A stretch of 48,910 nt of DNA from contig CANRDO010000023.1 in assembly GCA_947629385.1 (NCBI GenBank), positions 1 to 48,910 of the forward strand, read 5' to 3'. The position numbers and the translations under genes are program-made. Positions 9,050 to 19,575 of this stretch are shown here, piece by piece; the stretch's first letter is position 1; each line of letters opens with the position of its first letter. The notes beneath the pieces were generated by a model. It worked only from the letters and a program-made list of their open reading frames with translations, was not told the DNA's origin and did not search any database. The DNA is from an uncultured Lachnospiraceae bacterium (GTDB taxonomy: Bacteria; Bacillota; Clostridia; Lachnospirales; Lachnospiraceae).

Positions 9050-10318
9050 TCAAAGCCCAAGCTCCGCCGGCGCGGATATCTTCCCTGTCACTGCGCTGGC
9101 CGCGGCGACTGCCGGACTCGCCAGATACACCTCCGACTTCACGTGACCCATCCTGCCGACGAAATTGCGGTTCGTCGTGGAGATGCAGCGCTCGCCCTCC
9201 GCGAGGATTCCCATGTATCCGCCCAGGCACGGTCCGCAGGTTGGCGTGCTGACCACAGCGCCCGCCTCGATAAAGATCTTCAGAAGGCCTTCCTCCATCG
9301 CCTGCAGGTAGATCGACTGCGTCGCCGGGATCACGATGCAGCGCACGCCCTTCTTCACCTTGCGCCCCTTCAGGATCTCCGCCGCAGCGCGCAGGTCGTC
9401 CATGCGCCCGTTCGTACAGGAGCCGATCACCGCCTGATCGATCACCACGTCCTCCGTGATCTCATCCACCGTCTTCGTGTTCTCCGGAAGGTGCGGAAAC
9501 GCTACGGTCGGCTTCAGCGAGCTCAGATCGATCGTATACTCCTCGTCGTACGCGGCGTCCGCGTCCGCCTCATAGATCTTGAACTCCCGTTTCGAATGCT
9601 CCTTCATGTAGGCGATCGCCTTCTCGTCCACCGGGAAGATGCCGTTCTTGCCGCCCGCCTCGATCGCCATGTTCGCGATCGTAAAACGATCATCCATCGA
9701 GAGCTGTGCAACGCCATCGCCGACGAACTCCATCGACTTGTAGAGCGCGCCGTCCACGCCGATCATACCGATGATATGCAAAATGACGTCCTTGCCGCTC
9801 ACCCACTTCGCCGGTTTGCCGGTCAGATGAAAGCGGATCGCGGACGGTACCTTGAACCAGGCCTTGCCCGTTGCCATGCCGGCCGCCATATCTGTGCTCC
9901 CCACACCCGTGGAAAACGCGCCGAGCGCCCCGTAGGTACAGGTGTGCGAATCCGCGCCGATGATCACGTCGCCGGCCACCGTCAGCCCCTGCTCCGGAAG
10001 CAGCGCGTGCTCGATGCCCATCTGCCCCACGTCAAAATAATTTGTAATGTCATGCCTGCACGCGAACTCGCGCACGCACTTACAGTGCTCAGCCGACTTG
10101 ATATCCTTATTCGGAATAAAGTGATCCATGACGAGCGCGATCTTATCCTTGTCAAACACCTTGTCCTCCGTGAATTTGTCCATCTCGTGGATCGCCACCG
10201 GGGAGGTGATGTCGTTTCCGAGCACCAGGTCAAGCTTCGCCTCGATCAGCTGTCCGGCCTCCACATGGTCCAGTCCGGCCGCGGCCGCCAGAATCTTCTG
10301 AGTCATCGTCATTCCCAT
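9050..10318 (-). CDS. leuC: 3-isopropylmalate dehydratase large subunit
   Basis: This 422-residue aconitase-family subunit is of the shorter type that pairs with ~160-residue LeuD proteins. Cluster ligands for the [4Fe-4S] centre are seen in GSCTNGR and in [27 protein letters not shown] is also conserved. I took the ATG at 10318 because GGCGGGAG lies eight bases upstream and the family begins with [10 protein letters not shown]; a longer frame upstream lacks support. No leuA or leuB is in the window, so the rest of leucine synthesis is encoded elsewhere. Confidence 0.95.
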   Translation of the reverse strand: MGMTMTQKILAAAAGLDHVEAGQLIEAKLDLVLGNDITSPVAIHEMDKFTEDKVFDKDKIALVMDHFIPNKDIKSAEHCKCVREFACRHDITNYFDVGQMGIEHALLPEQGLTVAGDVIIGADSHTCTYGALGAFSTGVGSTDMAAGMATGKAWFKVPSAIRFHLTGKPAKWVSGKDVILHIIGMIGVDGALYKSMEFVGDGVAQLSMDDRFTIANMAIEAGGKNGIFPVDEKAIAYMKEHSKREFKIYEADADAAYDEEYTIDLSSLKPTVAFPHLPENTKTVDEITEDVVIDQAVIGSCTNGRMDDLRAAAEILKGRKVKKGVRCIVIPATQSIYLQAMEEGLLKIFIEAGAVVSTPTCGPCLGGYMGILAEGERCISTTNRNFVGRMGHVKSEVYLASPAVAAASAVTGKISAPAELGL

Positions 10319-10359
10319 AATCTGTACTCCCGCCTTTCTTACTTCATAAATTTTTTTAT

Positions 10360-10388
10360 AGAATAGCACATTTTTTTCACACTGTCAG
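10360..10388 (-). promoter_or_regulatory. Probable leuCD promoter
   Basis: A CTGACA -35 (10383-10388) and a TATTCT -10 (10360-10365) are 17 bases apart and read toward leuC. The divergent plus-strand gene must start within the same ~120 bases, so its promoter probably overlaps this one. Confidence 0.6.
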
Positions 10389-10441
10389 CAAAAAAAATGT
10401 TATGCTATCCTTAAATATCCAAAGAAAGGGGAACCCTCTCC

Positions 10442-12882
<2,441 letters not shown>

Positions 12883-12938
12883 TCATTCTCCTCACTTTTT
12901 TATTATAGTTTGCCGTCGCAGGGGAAAGCCCCGCGGCA

Positions 12939-12964
12939 TCCCGGCTCTTGCACAGATGCCGGGA
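12939..12964 (-). other. Hairpin between ilvN and ilvC
   Basis: Arms TCCCGGC and GCCGGGA are perfect, with a 12-base loop. An overlapping alternative stem (GGCATC with GATGCC) excludes the first. No T-run follows, so it may be a processing or stability stem between the two genes. Confidence 0.4.
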
Positions 12965-13010
12965 AGCAGCAAATATCTGCTCAAAGTAACAGCTTCGGTA
13001 CCGGAAATCT

Positions 13011-13508
13011 CTACAGATACCGGATATCCTCCGTACCGCGCGACAAGCCTGTGATGCCCGTCCGCGCAAGCTCCAGGATCTCATGTCCCTCCAGAAGCCG
13101 CAGAAACGCGTCCAGCTTCGACTGCTGGCCCGTGAGCTCCACGATCAGCGAATCGACACCGACGTCGATGACGTTGCCGCGGAACACATTCACGATCGCG
13201 ATGACCGCCTGCCGGTCTTCCGCGTCTACCCGAAGCTTGACCAGCACAAGCTCCCTGCTCACGCTCGTCTCATTCTCCAGGATCTTGATGTCCACCACAT
13301 CGATCAGCTTCGCCAGCTGCTTCGTGATCTGATCGAGGATCTGCTCGTCCCCCGACACGACGACCGTCATGCGGGAATAGCGCGGATCCGCCGTCTCACC
13401 CACCGTGAGACTGTCGATATTGTAACCGCGGCGGCTGAACAGACCAGCCACACGGCTGAGCACACCGGAGGTATTATCCACCAGTAATGATAAGACTCTC
13501 TTCTTCAT
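13011..13508 (-). CDS. ilvN: Acetolactate synthase small (regulatory) subunit
   Basis: The 165-residue protein begins with an ACT domain (VLSLLVDNTSGVLSRVAGLF, followed by RRGYNIDSLTVG) and has the C-terminal small-subunit domain, as in IlvN/IlvH. It carries valine feedback control of acetolactate synthase. The catalytic subunit gene ilvB is not adjacent, which is unusual since ilvB and ilvN are often paired. A TTGACA/TAGAAT promoter lies about 80 bases upstream, so ilvN-ilvC is a separate transcript. Confidence 0.94.
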   Translation of the reverse strand: MKKRVLSLLVDNTSGVLSRVAGLFSRRGYNIDSLTVGETADPRYSRMTVVVSGDEQILDQITKQLAKLIDVVDIKILENETSVSRELVLVKLRVDAEDRQAVIAIVNVFRGNVIDVGVDSLIVELTGQQSKLDAFLRLLEGHEILELARTGITGLSRGTEDIRYL

Positions 13509-13586
13509 ACTGCCTTCCGCTCCTGCCTTTTTTCAAACTTTTGCAACCGTTCCGACAAAGAACAGCTGCAAATCAAATTTCCCTAC

Positions 13587-13615
13587 ATTCTATCAGCAAT
13601 CCCTGCTTTTGTCAA
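13587..13615 (-). promoter_or_regulatory. Sigma-A promoter of ilvNC
   Basis: A consensus TTGACA (13610-13615) and TAGAAT (13587-13592) are separated by 17 bases, upstream of ilvN. The leader is too short for a T-box. Confidence 0.8.
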
Positions 13616-13627
13616 TTCATCGGCCCG

Positions 13628-15337
13628 TCAGACGCTGAAATAATTCTTGATCACAGTCGCCACCGCTTTCGCCATGGCTTTTTTACTCTTGTTGTACACC
13701 TTTATATCATCATAGTCGTCGATGAATAACGTCTCCAGGAGTCCGTACGACACCCCCTGCGCCTGACAGGTTCTCGCATTAAACAGTCCCGCGGAGCGCG
13801 AGATACCCGTGCCTCCTCCCCAGATCGGAAAGCCGCCCGCCTTAGCCACAGCCGCGACGATCTGCTCATCAATCTTCGTATCCGCCTTGGAAGCGTTGAC
13901 ATACATGCTTGTCCCCTTGCAGGCTCCGTTTCCGTTCGGATCCTTGAGCGGATTATCCGTGGCGTTGAAATGAACCTCAAGGACATAATCATAAAGCTTA
14001 AGATCCGGCTTCGGCCCGGCTTTCTTGCCGGACATCACCTGATAGCAGTCATAGTTCTGATCGTACATGACTACATTCAGTCCCGGCGCGATACTCGTCA
14101 GCTGCTTATAGATCAAGGTAGTAAGCTCTCTTGTGAGAAGATCCTCCCGGTAATAGACAGAAGCACAGGTCGAAGAAGCCCCTGCATCCCCTTGTCCATG
14201 CCCGGCAATCAGCAAGACGGAAACCGACGACGTGCCATCCTCTCCGATCTGGATCCCGTCGACGACCTTGTTCTTTACCATCTTTCCATTGCTGGCAAAA
14301 TAATAGCGTTTGCCGTCGCAGACCACCCAGCCGGTCTGAACCACGCTGTCCTTTATATAATACTTGTTGCCCTTTACCGTGACCCAGCCTTTGCTCTTGC
14401 GCACGCCGTTCGCCTTGAAGTAATAGCGCTTGCCCTTGATCTTCTTCAGCCCAGTCACCATCTTGCCGGACGAATAGTAATAGGTCTTGCCGCCTATTTT
14501 CACAAAGCCGTTTGCCAGCTTCCCCTTCACTCCCTTGGAATCAACCAGGTAGCCGTCCGGCGCCACGCAGCTCTTAAGCATCTTCCCGTCGGCGTCGACA
14601 TAATACTTTCCGGAAATCCAGCAGCTCTTCTTCATCACGCCCTTCGACGAAAAATAATACCGCTCCTTGCTGATCGTATGCCATCCGGTATACGCGGCGC
14701 CATAACTCGCCGAAGACTTTTTCTTCGTAAAAAAGTATCTCTTATTCTTGTAGAGAACCCATCCGGTGTGCATTTTGCCGGTCTCATCAAAATAATAACG
14801 CTTTTTATCGATCTTCTGCAGACCTGTGTATATCCGGCCGATCTGCCCGTACGATCCCGTCGGCTCACAATAATAGCGCTTACTCCCCACGGTCTGCCAT
14901 CCGGTCTGAAGAACTCCCTCTTCATTGAAATAATAGCGGTAAGAGCCGATTTGCTCAATGCCTGTCACCGCGCTTCCGCGAGGGGCATCCGGCGTCGCCG
15001 TCACACGGAAATAGTAGATTTTCTTTTTTACTTTCTTCCAGCCGGTATACAGGAAACCATTGCTTTTGAAATAATAGAGACAGCCATCCTCCGACTGCAG
15101 GCCACGCTTGTCCGACGGCTCTGCCGGCGATAGAGGAAGCGCAGCCTCTGTCTGCTCTGTCTGTCCCACCTGTTCTGTCTGCTGTGTCTGTCCTTCCTGC
15201 CCCGCCTGCTCCGTCTGCACTGTCTGTCCCGTCTGCCCGGAAGGATCCGTCTCTGCCGCCAGGGCCGTCAGTACCCCGTCTGACAGCGCAAACGCCAGGA
15301 CAAATGCCGCAACCAATATCTTTACTCTACTCCTCAT
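13628..15337 (-). CDS. Secreted N-acetylmuramoyl-L-alanine amidase with cell-wall repeats
   Basis: A signal peptide (residues 1-28) is followed by a Gln/Thr/Glu/Gly low-complexity linker (33-65), about ten choline-binding-type repeats (82-360, with YYF and TGW motifs) and a C-terminal Amidase_3 domain (about 373-567). Zinc ligands are predicted at H380 (AGHGQGDAGA), E398 (YYREDL) and H456 (EVHFNA), with catalytic E535 (LLETLF). The enzyme would cut the bond between muramic acid and the stem peptide while the repeats hold it on the wall. It has its own promoter with a candidate operator. It shares repeat type and layout with the plus-strand gene at 10442. Confidence 0.9.
   Translation of the reverse strand: MRSRVKILVAAFVLAFALSDGVLTALAAETDPSGQTGQTVQTEQAGQEGQTQQTEQVGQTEQTEAALPLSPAEPSDKRGLQSEDGCLYYFKSNGFLYTGWKKVKKKIYYFRVTATPDAPRGSAVTGIEQIGSYRYYFNEEGVLQTGWQTVGSKRYYCEPTGSYGQIGRIYTGLQKIDKKRYYFDETGKMHTGWVLYKNKRYFFTKKKSSASYGAAYTGWHTISKERYYFSSKGVMKKSCWISGKYYVDADGKMLKSCVAPDGYLVDSKGVKGKLANGFVKIGGKTYYYSSGKMVTGLKKIKGKRYYFKANGVRKSKGWVTVKGNKYYIKDSVVQTGWVVCDGKRYYFASNGKMVKNKVVDGIQIGEDGTSSVSVLLIAGHGQGDAGASSTCASVYYREDLLTRELTTLIYKQLTSIAPGLNVVMYDQNYDCYQVMSGKKAGPKPDLKLYDYVLEVHFNATDNPLKDPNGNGACKGTSMYVNASKADTKIDEQIVAAVAKAGGFPIWGGGTGISRSAGLFNARTCQAQGVSYGLLETLFIDDYDDIKVYNKSKKAMAKAVATVIKNYFSV
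15144..15240 (-). repeat. Degenerate 9-base tandem repeat in the amidase linker
   Basis: Imperfect tandem units based on tgtctgtcc (plus strand) encode the alternating Gln, Thr, Glu and Gly linker of the amidase. Length variation by slippage is possible. Confidence 0.6.
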
Positions 15338-15361
15338 TATGTATCACTCCACCTTCATAAT

Positions 15362-15379
15362 TGTTACATATTTGTAACA
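15362..15379 (-). promoter_or_regulatory. Candidate operator dyad at the amidase transcription start
   Basis: TGTTACA and TGTAACA form a perfect 7-4-7 dyad lying just downstream of, and touching, the -10 box of the amidase promoter. That is a classic position for a repressor site. Confidence 0.5.
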
Positions 15380-15407
15380 TTCTATCACAGTTTGAAGGAT
15401 CAGACAA
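15379..15407 (-). promoter_or_regulatory. Promoter of the amidase gene
   Basis: A TTGTCT -35 (15402-15407) and a TAGAAT -10 (15379-15384) are 17 bases apart. The -35 overlaps the last codons of the CBS-domain gene upstream. Confidence 0.65.
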
Positions 15408-15810
15408 GCTTTTTATATTGATTATAGTAATATTCTATAATACTTTTTCTTGTAATAATTCCGATAAAAACACCGTTGTCGTCGATGACCGGAACAAAAT
15501 TCTGGTTCAGGGATGTCATGACGAGATCCTCGATATTGCAGTTCACATTGACCGGCTGATTGTCCCGCCTGCGCTGCAGCCGGCGAATCGGAATGTCCTC
15601 CGCCTTGCGAAAATCAAAGCTGCCCTGCCGGCACACCTCCCAGAGCACATCGCCCTCCGTGAGCGTCCCGATATAGGCCCCTGCACGATTGATGATCGGC
15701 ACAGAGCTATACTTGTGGTGCTCCATCTTCTCCAGCGCCTGCCGGAGCGAATAATCGTCATACAAATATGCCACATTGCTCTTCGGTACAAGATAAAACA
15801 AGATATTCAT
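15400..15810 (-). CDS. Two-CBS-domain protein
   Basis: The 136-residue protein consists of a CBS pair: the first from about residue 15 to 62 (SVPIINRAGAYIGTLTEGD), the second at the C-terminus (FVPVIDDNGVFIGIITRKS). Such stand-alone pairs usually bind adenine nucleotides and act as sensors; the partner is not evident here. I chose the ATG at 15810 behind a GGGGGA site rather than an upstream in-frame codon. A good promoter lies 40-70 bases upstream, so it is expressed independently of its neighbours. Confidence 0.85.
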   Translation of the reverse strand: MNILFYLVPKSNVAYLYDDYSLRQALEKMEHHKYSSVPIINRAGAYIGTLTEGDVLWEVCRQGSFDFRKAEDIPIRRLQRRRDNQPVNVNCNIEDLVMTSLNQNFVPVIDDNGVFIGIITRKSIIEYYYNQYKKLV

Positions 15811-15848
15811 ACGGATGTCCCCCAATGATTGCAAGTATCGCTGGGAAC

Positions 15849-15877
15849 AGTATATCATACGGGACAGGCCGTTTCAA
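15849..15877 (-). promoter_or_regulatory. Promoter of the CBS-domain gene
   Basis: A TTGAAA -35 (15872-15877) and a TATACT -10 (15849-15854) are spaced by 17 bases. Confidence 0.75.
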
Positions 15878-15940
15878 TCAATACAGACTTTTTTCACATT
15901 TTTTACATTTTGGTAAGAAAGTGTGACCTGTCCCTGATGA

Positions 15941-16138
15941 TTACAAGAGGATCGAACGATACTCAAGGATCTCTATTGCGAGATCAACCTCCGGTTTCGA
16001 GTCGTTTTCCTTTTCTTCCTGCACGAACGCCTTCAGCTCTTCCTCCGTCCGAAACCATGCGTGGCAGGCATGTCGGAATCCATCCTGTCCCTCTGCCGTG
16101 TATGTCAGCAAAAACATTTTATCTAAACTCTTCTCCAT
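15941..16138 (-). CDS. Small protein of unknown function
   Basis: This is a 65-residue acidic, soluble protein that I do not recognise. It contains a YTAEGQDGFRHACHAWF segment followed by a Glu/Lys-rich helix and no membrane segment. The ATG at 16138 is chosen because a strong AGGAGG site lies five bases upstream. A TTTACA/TAAAAT promoter precedes it, so it appears to be a real gene of its own rather than the tail of the polysaccharide operon. Confidence 0.65.
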   Translation of the reverse strand: MEKSLDKMFLLTYTAEGQDGFRHACHAWFRTEEELKAFVQEEKENDSKPEVDLAIEILEYRSILL

Positions 16139-16188
16139 CTTTTCCTCCTTATGGCGCAATGAACGCATGCGCTCCATGTATTATTTCT

Positions 16189-16217
16189 ATTTTATACTAT
16201 TACGCGGCCATTGTAAA
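16189..16217 (-). promoter_or_regulatory. Promoter of the small unknown gene
   Basis: A TTTACA -35 (16212-16217) and a TAAAAT -10 (16189-16194) are 17 bases apart, upstream of the 65-residue gene. Confidence 0.6.
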
Positions 16218-16248
16218 CCGAATTAGCTCTACCCGTCATGCTCTGACG

Positions 16249-17190
16249 TCAGAACCCGATCTCCTTCAGGTATCTCGCCAGCGCATCCTGCCAGGTCGGA
16301 AGCGGCGTAAAGCCGTTCTTTACAAGCTTACTCTTATCCAGACGCGAGTTGGACGGGCGCTTCGCTTTTGACTCTCCATACTCGGCCGTCGTCACCGGGA
16401 TCACGTGCAGGCGGTCCTCGTGGTACTCCTCGTGCCCGAGCGCCGCGGCCTGCCGGAAGATCTCCTTTGTGAATTCGTACCAGCTGATATAGCCGCCCTC
16501 GTTCGTCGCGTGGTAATAGCCATACTTCTCCGTCCCGATCATGTCGACGAGCAGCCGCGCCAGATCGCATGTGTACGTCGGCGTCCCGACCTGGTCCGAC
16601 ACCACACGGAGCGTATCGTGCGTCTTCCCGAGATTCAACATCGTCTTGATGAAATTCTTCCCGTTCACGCCGAACACCCAGGCGATCCGGACAATAAAAT
16701 ACTTCTCCAGATTCCCGGACACGGCCAGCTCACCCTCGAGCTTGGTCTGCCCGTAGACATTCAGCGGCTTATAGTCCCTGCAGTCCGGCTGCCACGGCGC
16801 CTCCCCCTGCCCGTCGAACACATAGTCCGTCGACAGGTAGACCATCTTGCAGTCCAGCTTTCTGCAGACAAGCGCGATATTCTCCGTGCCCTTCGCGTTC
16901 ACGAGGCGCACCTTCTCCACCTTGTCGTCATCCTCCGCCAGATCAACCGCCGTCCAAGCCGCGCAGTGCACCACCACGTCCGGCGCCGCGTCCGTGAGCA
17001 CCCGCTCCACGCACGCCCCGTCCGTGATGTCCATCGGCACATAGGGCATCGCCGTCACGGCGGTGCCGTCCGCGATCCCACCGTACTCCGGCGCCAAATC
17101 CGAACCGATCCCCTCATATCCTCTCTTCGCAAGCTCATTCATCACGTCGTGGCCAAGCTGACCCGCGACGCCGGTAACCAGGACTTTCAT
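16249..17190 (-). CDS. rfbD: dTDP-4-dehydrorhamnose reductase
   Basis: The 313-residue extended SDR protein has the GVAGQLG nucleotide motif at the N-terminus, LSTDYVFDG, the YxxxK active site (YGQTK) and the late KRPSNSRLD motif of RmlD. It catalyses the last step to dTDP-L-rhamnose. The start overlaps the stop of the upstream membrane protein gene (ATGA), so the two are translationally coupled. It ends the polysaccharide cluster, about 14 kb from rfbC. A 12-base palindrome (TCTGACGTCAGA) covers its stop codon. Confidence 0.93.
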   Translation of the reverse strand: MKVLVTGVAGQLGHDVMNELAKRGYEGIGSDLAPEYGGIADGTAVTAMPYVPMDITDGACVERVLTDAAPDVVVHCAAWTAVDLAEDDDKVEKVRLVNAKGTENIALVCRKLDCKMVYLSTDYVFDGQGEAPWQPDCRDYKPLNVYGQTKLEGELAVSGNLEKYFIVRIAWVFGVNGKNFIKTMLNLGKTHDTLRVVSDQVGTPTYTCDLARLLVDMIGTEKYGYYHATNEGGYISWYEFTKEIFRQAAALGHEEYHEDRLHVIPVTTAEYGESKAKRPSNSRLDKSKLVKNGFTPLPTWQDALARYLKEIGF

Positions 17191-19235
17191 TTGTTTCCTC
17201 CTGTTTCAAGAACTTCCTGTAGCTCAGGCTCATTCTCTTGTTCCAATTGCTCCTCATCCGCAAACACGATTCCCATCATCAGATACAGCGCAATCCACGG
17301 CAGCCAGATAAATGGCTGCTCAACGTTGTCCCCCATGGACGTCAGGATCGAAATCAGGCATATCCAGAAAGGCATGCCTGCGTATTTCACGTTCTTCCTG
17401 CTGTGCCGAAAAGTTCTTATCAGCACAGCCCCCAGCATCATAATATACGGAACAGCCGCAAATATCCCATACCGATAGGCAATTCCCAGGATCGCATTGT
17501 GCGGCAACCGCCTGTGGCACCACATAACCGGATACTCTTCATGACCAAGCAGATTCATGTTTCTGAGATATGTGCGGTAATAATAATCCCTCCTTGACAG
17601 TATATCCGAAACCGTAGCGTTCATAAACTTCTGTCCAAGCCGCGTTCCGGCCAGTTTTTCTCCGATACCGGCAGCACGCACAACCATCCCCCAACTTTCT
17701 CGCGCCACCGGCTGTTCGTTTTCAAAAACAATCGCCGTTTCCAGCTTCTGAGGTACATGATTCAAAGCCCAGTCCGTCATTCCATATACAGGCATCAGCA
17801 AAAGAACAAACAGGAGGATCGCCGTCACGACCTTTCTTCGCATTTTCATCTTTCCTGCGTACCAAAGCATCCGCAAAAACCACAGGAACGTGACCGCCAG
17901 CATACACAGTATCGGCCCCGCAGACTGTGATTTCCAGCAAAAGGAAACGACAATACAGCCCTCTATGATATACGGGATTATCCTGATGGCAGACCTTCGC
18001 TCCCTTATTCCCTGCTCCGTCTCTCCGAGGATTACCACCCAGACCACCCCCAGATACAACGAAAAAACACCCGGATTCTTACTGAACCCCGCGTACCGTA
18101 TCCCCGGTGTTTCCGGTCTGAAGCAAACACAGAATACTGTTGCAAAGCAGAAAAAAACATGAACTGCCCGTACAAAATCTTCTGTGATTTCGTGCGGTTT
18201 TTCTGCGTTGTTCCACACGAAAAAGAAGAAGCCCACTGTCAAAATCATCACATACCCCAGAAATCTGTAATTCTTGGGCACAAAAAAATCAGAGACACAT
18301 GCCATTGCCCACAAGGCAAGCCAGCTCCAGACAAGCGTATTGTTCCAGTTTCGGCGTTTCAGTTCCGGGCCTATTGTCAGGGCAGTGATCAATACGATCA
18401 TCAGCATATAGAATACCAGATGATACTTGAATTTGTCATTATACGTGCCTTGCATTTCAACAAGCACATTATACACAAATATCGCCGCGAACAAAAGCGT
18501 CCTGAAGCATCTGCGCCCTCTGGCGAGCCATGGAATCTTCGATACAGATTCATGCAACCTTCCGGCAACAGAAATATAAAACTCTTGCAATACCTCCACC
18601 CATCTGTAAAGTCTGCATTTCAGCTTCATTTTTTTCCAGATAAGTACAATGGCACAAGCGATCAAACAGTATATCGCCAACGCTTTCGCATAAATGCGTA
18701 TGGCTGCTTTCCAGGTAAACACCGATTCAGTCTCCCTGAACTGCATCTTTTTCACAAAAAAAGAAGCCCCAGATTCTCCACATATATATATGCACAGATA
18801 ATTGAAAGAATTCTTGGGGACCTCAAAGCAGTTTGTCCCCTCCACGAGACTGCCCGTCCGGTCTTCTTGTTCAACCACTGTGTCATTTTCTATCTTCATA
18901 AACTGCAAAACAACCTGAAGGTTCGCAGCCTGTACATTTTTCAAATCCAGATAGAAGTAATTCCACTTATTCTTATTCTTTTCAATCCAAACAACATATG
19001 CATATTCCCCGTTATCGAGGATTACCTGCCCCGATAACTCCTGGTGACCTTTCACCTGCTGATCGTGCTTATTATAGACTGTATTCGCAACTTCGTATAC
19101 ATCTCCCACATTGTAGAAATTGTAGATAGACCCATTTCCGCTCAGAAAAAAACCCGTTGCAGAAAAAGCAAACAAAAGCCCGAATAAGATCCAGGCGATA
19201 TATATCGCTTTCATTCTTCTTCCTCTGGCAAGCAT
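17187..19235 (-). CDS. O-antigen ligase/polymerase-like membrane protein
   Basis: The 682-residue protein starts with one membrane segment (about 8-27), then about 145 extracellular residues that look beta-rich, then roughly eleven membrane segments with the Wzy/WaaL-type loop region (around 430-580). No strong enzyme motif can be read by eye, so assignment rests on topology and context. In a Gram-positive it would polymerise repeat units or transfer finished chains to a wall or lipid acceptor. The cluster already has an EpsG-type polymerase, so a ligase-like or second-polymer role is plausible. It overlaps rfbD by four bases. The start at 19235 has a GGGGAG site; an alternative ATG at 19214 is possible. 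Confidence 0.75.
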   Translation of the reverse strand: MLARGRRMKAIYIAWILFGLLFAFSATGFFLSGNGSIYNFYNVGDVYEVANTVYNKHDQQVKGHQELSGQVILDNGEYAYVVWIEKNKNKWNYFYLDLKNVQAANLQVVLQFMKIENDTVVEQEDRTGSLVEGTNCFEVPKNSFNYLCIYICGESGASFFVKKMQFRETESVFTWKAAIRIYAKALAIYCLIACAIVLIWKKMKLKCRLYRWVEVLQEFYISVAGRLHESVSKIPWLARGRRCFRTLLFAAIFVYNVLVEMQGTYNDKFKYHLVFYMLMIVLITALTIGPELKRRNWNNTLVWSWLALWAMACVSDFFVPKNYRFLGYVMILTVGFFFFVWNNAEKPHEITEDFVRAVHVFFCFATVFCVCFRPETPGIRYAGFSKNPGVFSLYLGVVWVVILGETEQGIRERRSAIRIIPYIIEGCIVVSFCWKSQSAGPILCMLAVTFLWFLRMLWYAGKMKMRRKVVTAILLFVLLLMPVYGMTDWALNHVPQKLETAIVFENEQPVARESWGMVVRAAGIGEKLAGTRLGQKFMNATVSDILSRRDYYYRTYLRNMNLLGHEEYPVMWCHRRLPHNAILGIAYRYGIFAAVPYIMMLGAVLIRTFRHSRKNVKYAGMPFWICLISILTSMGDNVEQPFIWLPWIALYLMMGIVFADEEQLEQENEPELQEVLETGGNK

Positions 19236-19575
19236 ACAAATTCTCCCCTACCGTATATTCTGAAACCGCCTATTCCGTCCATGCATGGCGGAATCCGAAA
19301 ATCCCGCTCTGTCCGTCTGCTGAAATTCTCTCACAAATTGCTGCGATTATCAAGCCCTTTTCTTTCATTGTTCATACTTGAGTTTGCAAAGCGCTTTGGG
19401 CTCGTTCGGGTCTTTTGGCGCGCCATGACGCAAACGAGGGCAGCACCGGAAAATCGGTTCTGCCCTCGCAGTCAGTTACTGAACACTTATCAGCTTTTCG
19501 GGTTTTTTCCAAACTTTAAATGTATTTTCCTGATTCCAATATACTGACTTCCCTATCCATCAGGGAAAAACTATT
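19236..19575. other. 340-base noncoding gap with four perfect dyads
   Basis: No gene is convincing here. The gap separates the acyl/aldehyde island from the ligase-like gene. It contains a hairpin at 19272-19294 (ATTCCG arms around CCATGCATGG), the palindrome CAAAGCGCTTTG (19387-19398), TGGCGCGCCA (19416-19425), and a long hairpin at 19435-19468 (CGAGGGCAG/CTGCCCTCG with an inner ACCG/CGGT stem). The last could act as a terminator for the thioesterase transcript, but its T-run is only three bases. Confidence 0.5.

Noticed and set aside
9143..10366. Plus-strand open frame of 407 codons
   Set aside because: It is the antisense shadow of leuC.
10376..10411. Plus-strand promoter for the beta-lactamase-like gene
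   Set aside because: TATGCT or TATCCT could be a -10, but no -35 at proper spacing is convincing, so it was left unlisted.
19281..19547. 88-codon plus-strand frame in the dyad-rich gap
   Set aside because: No ribosome site or family; it runs through the hairpins and is probably chance.
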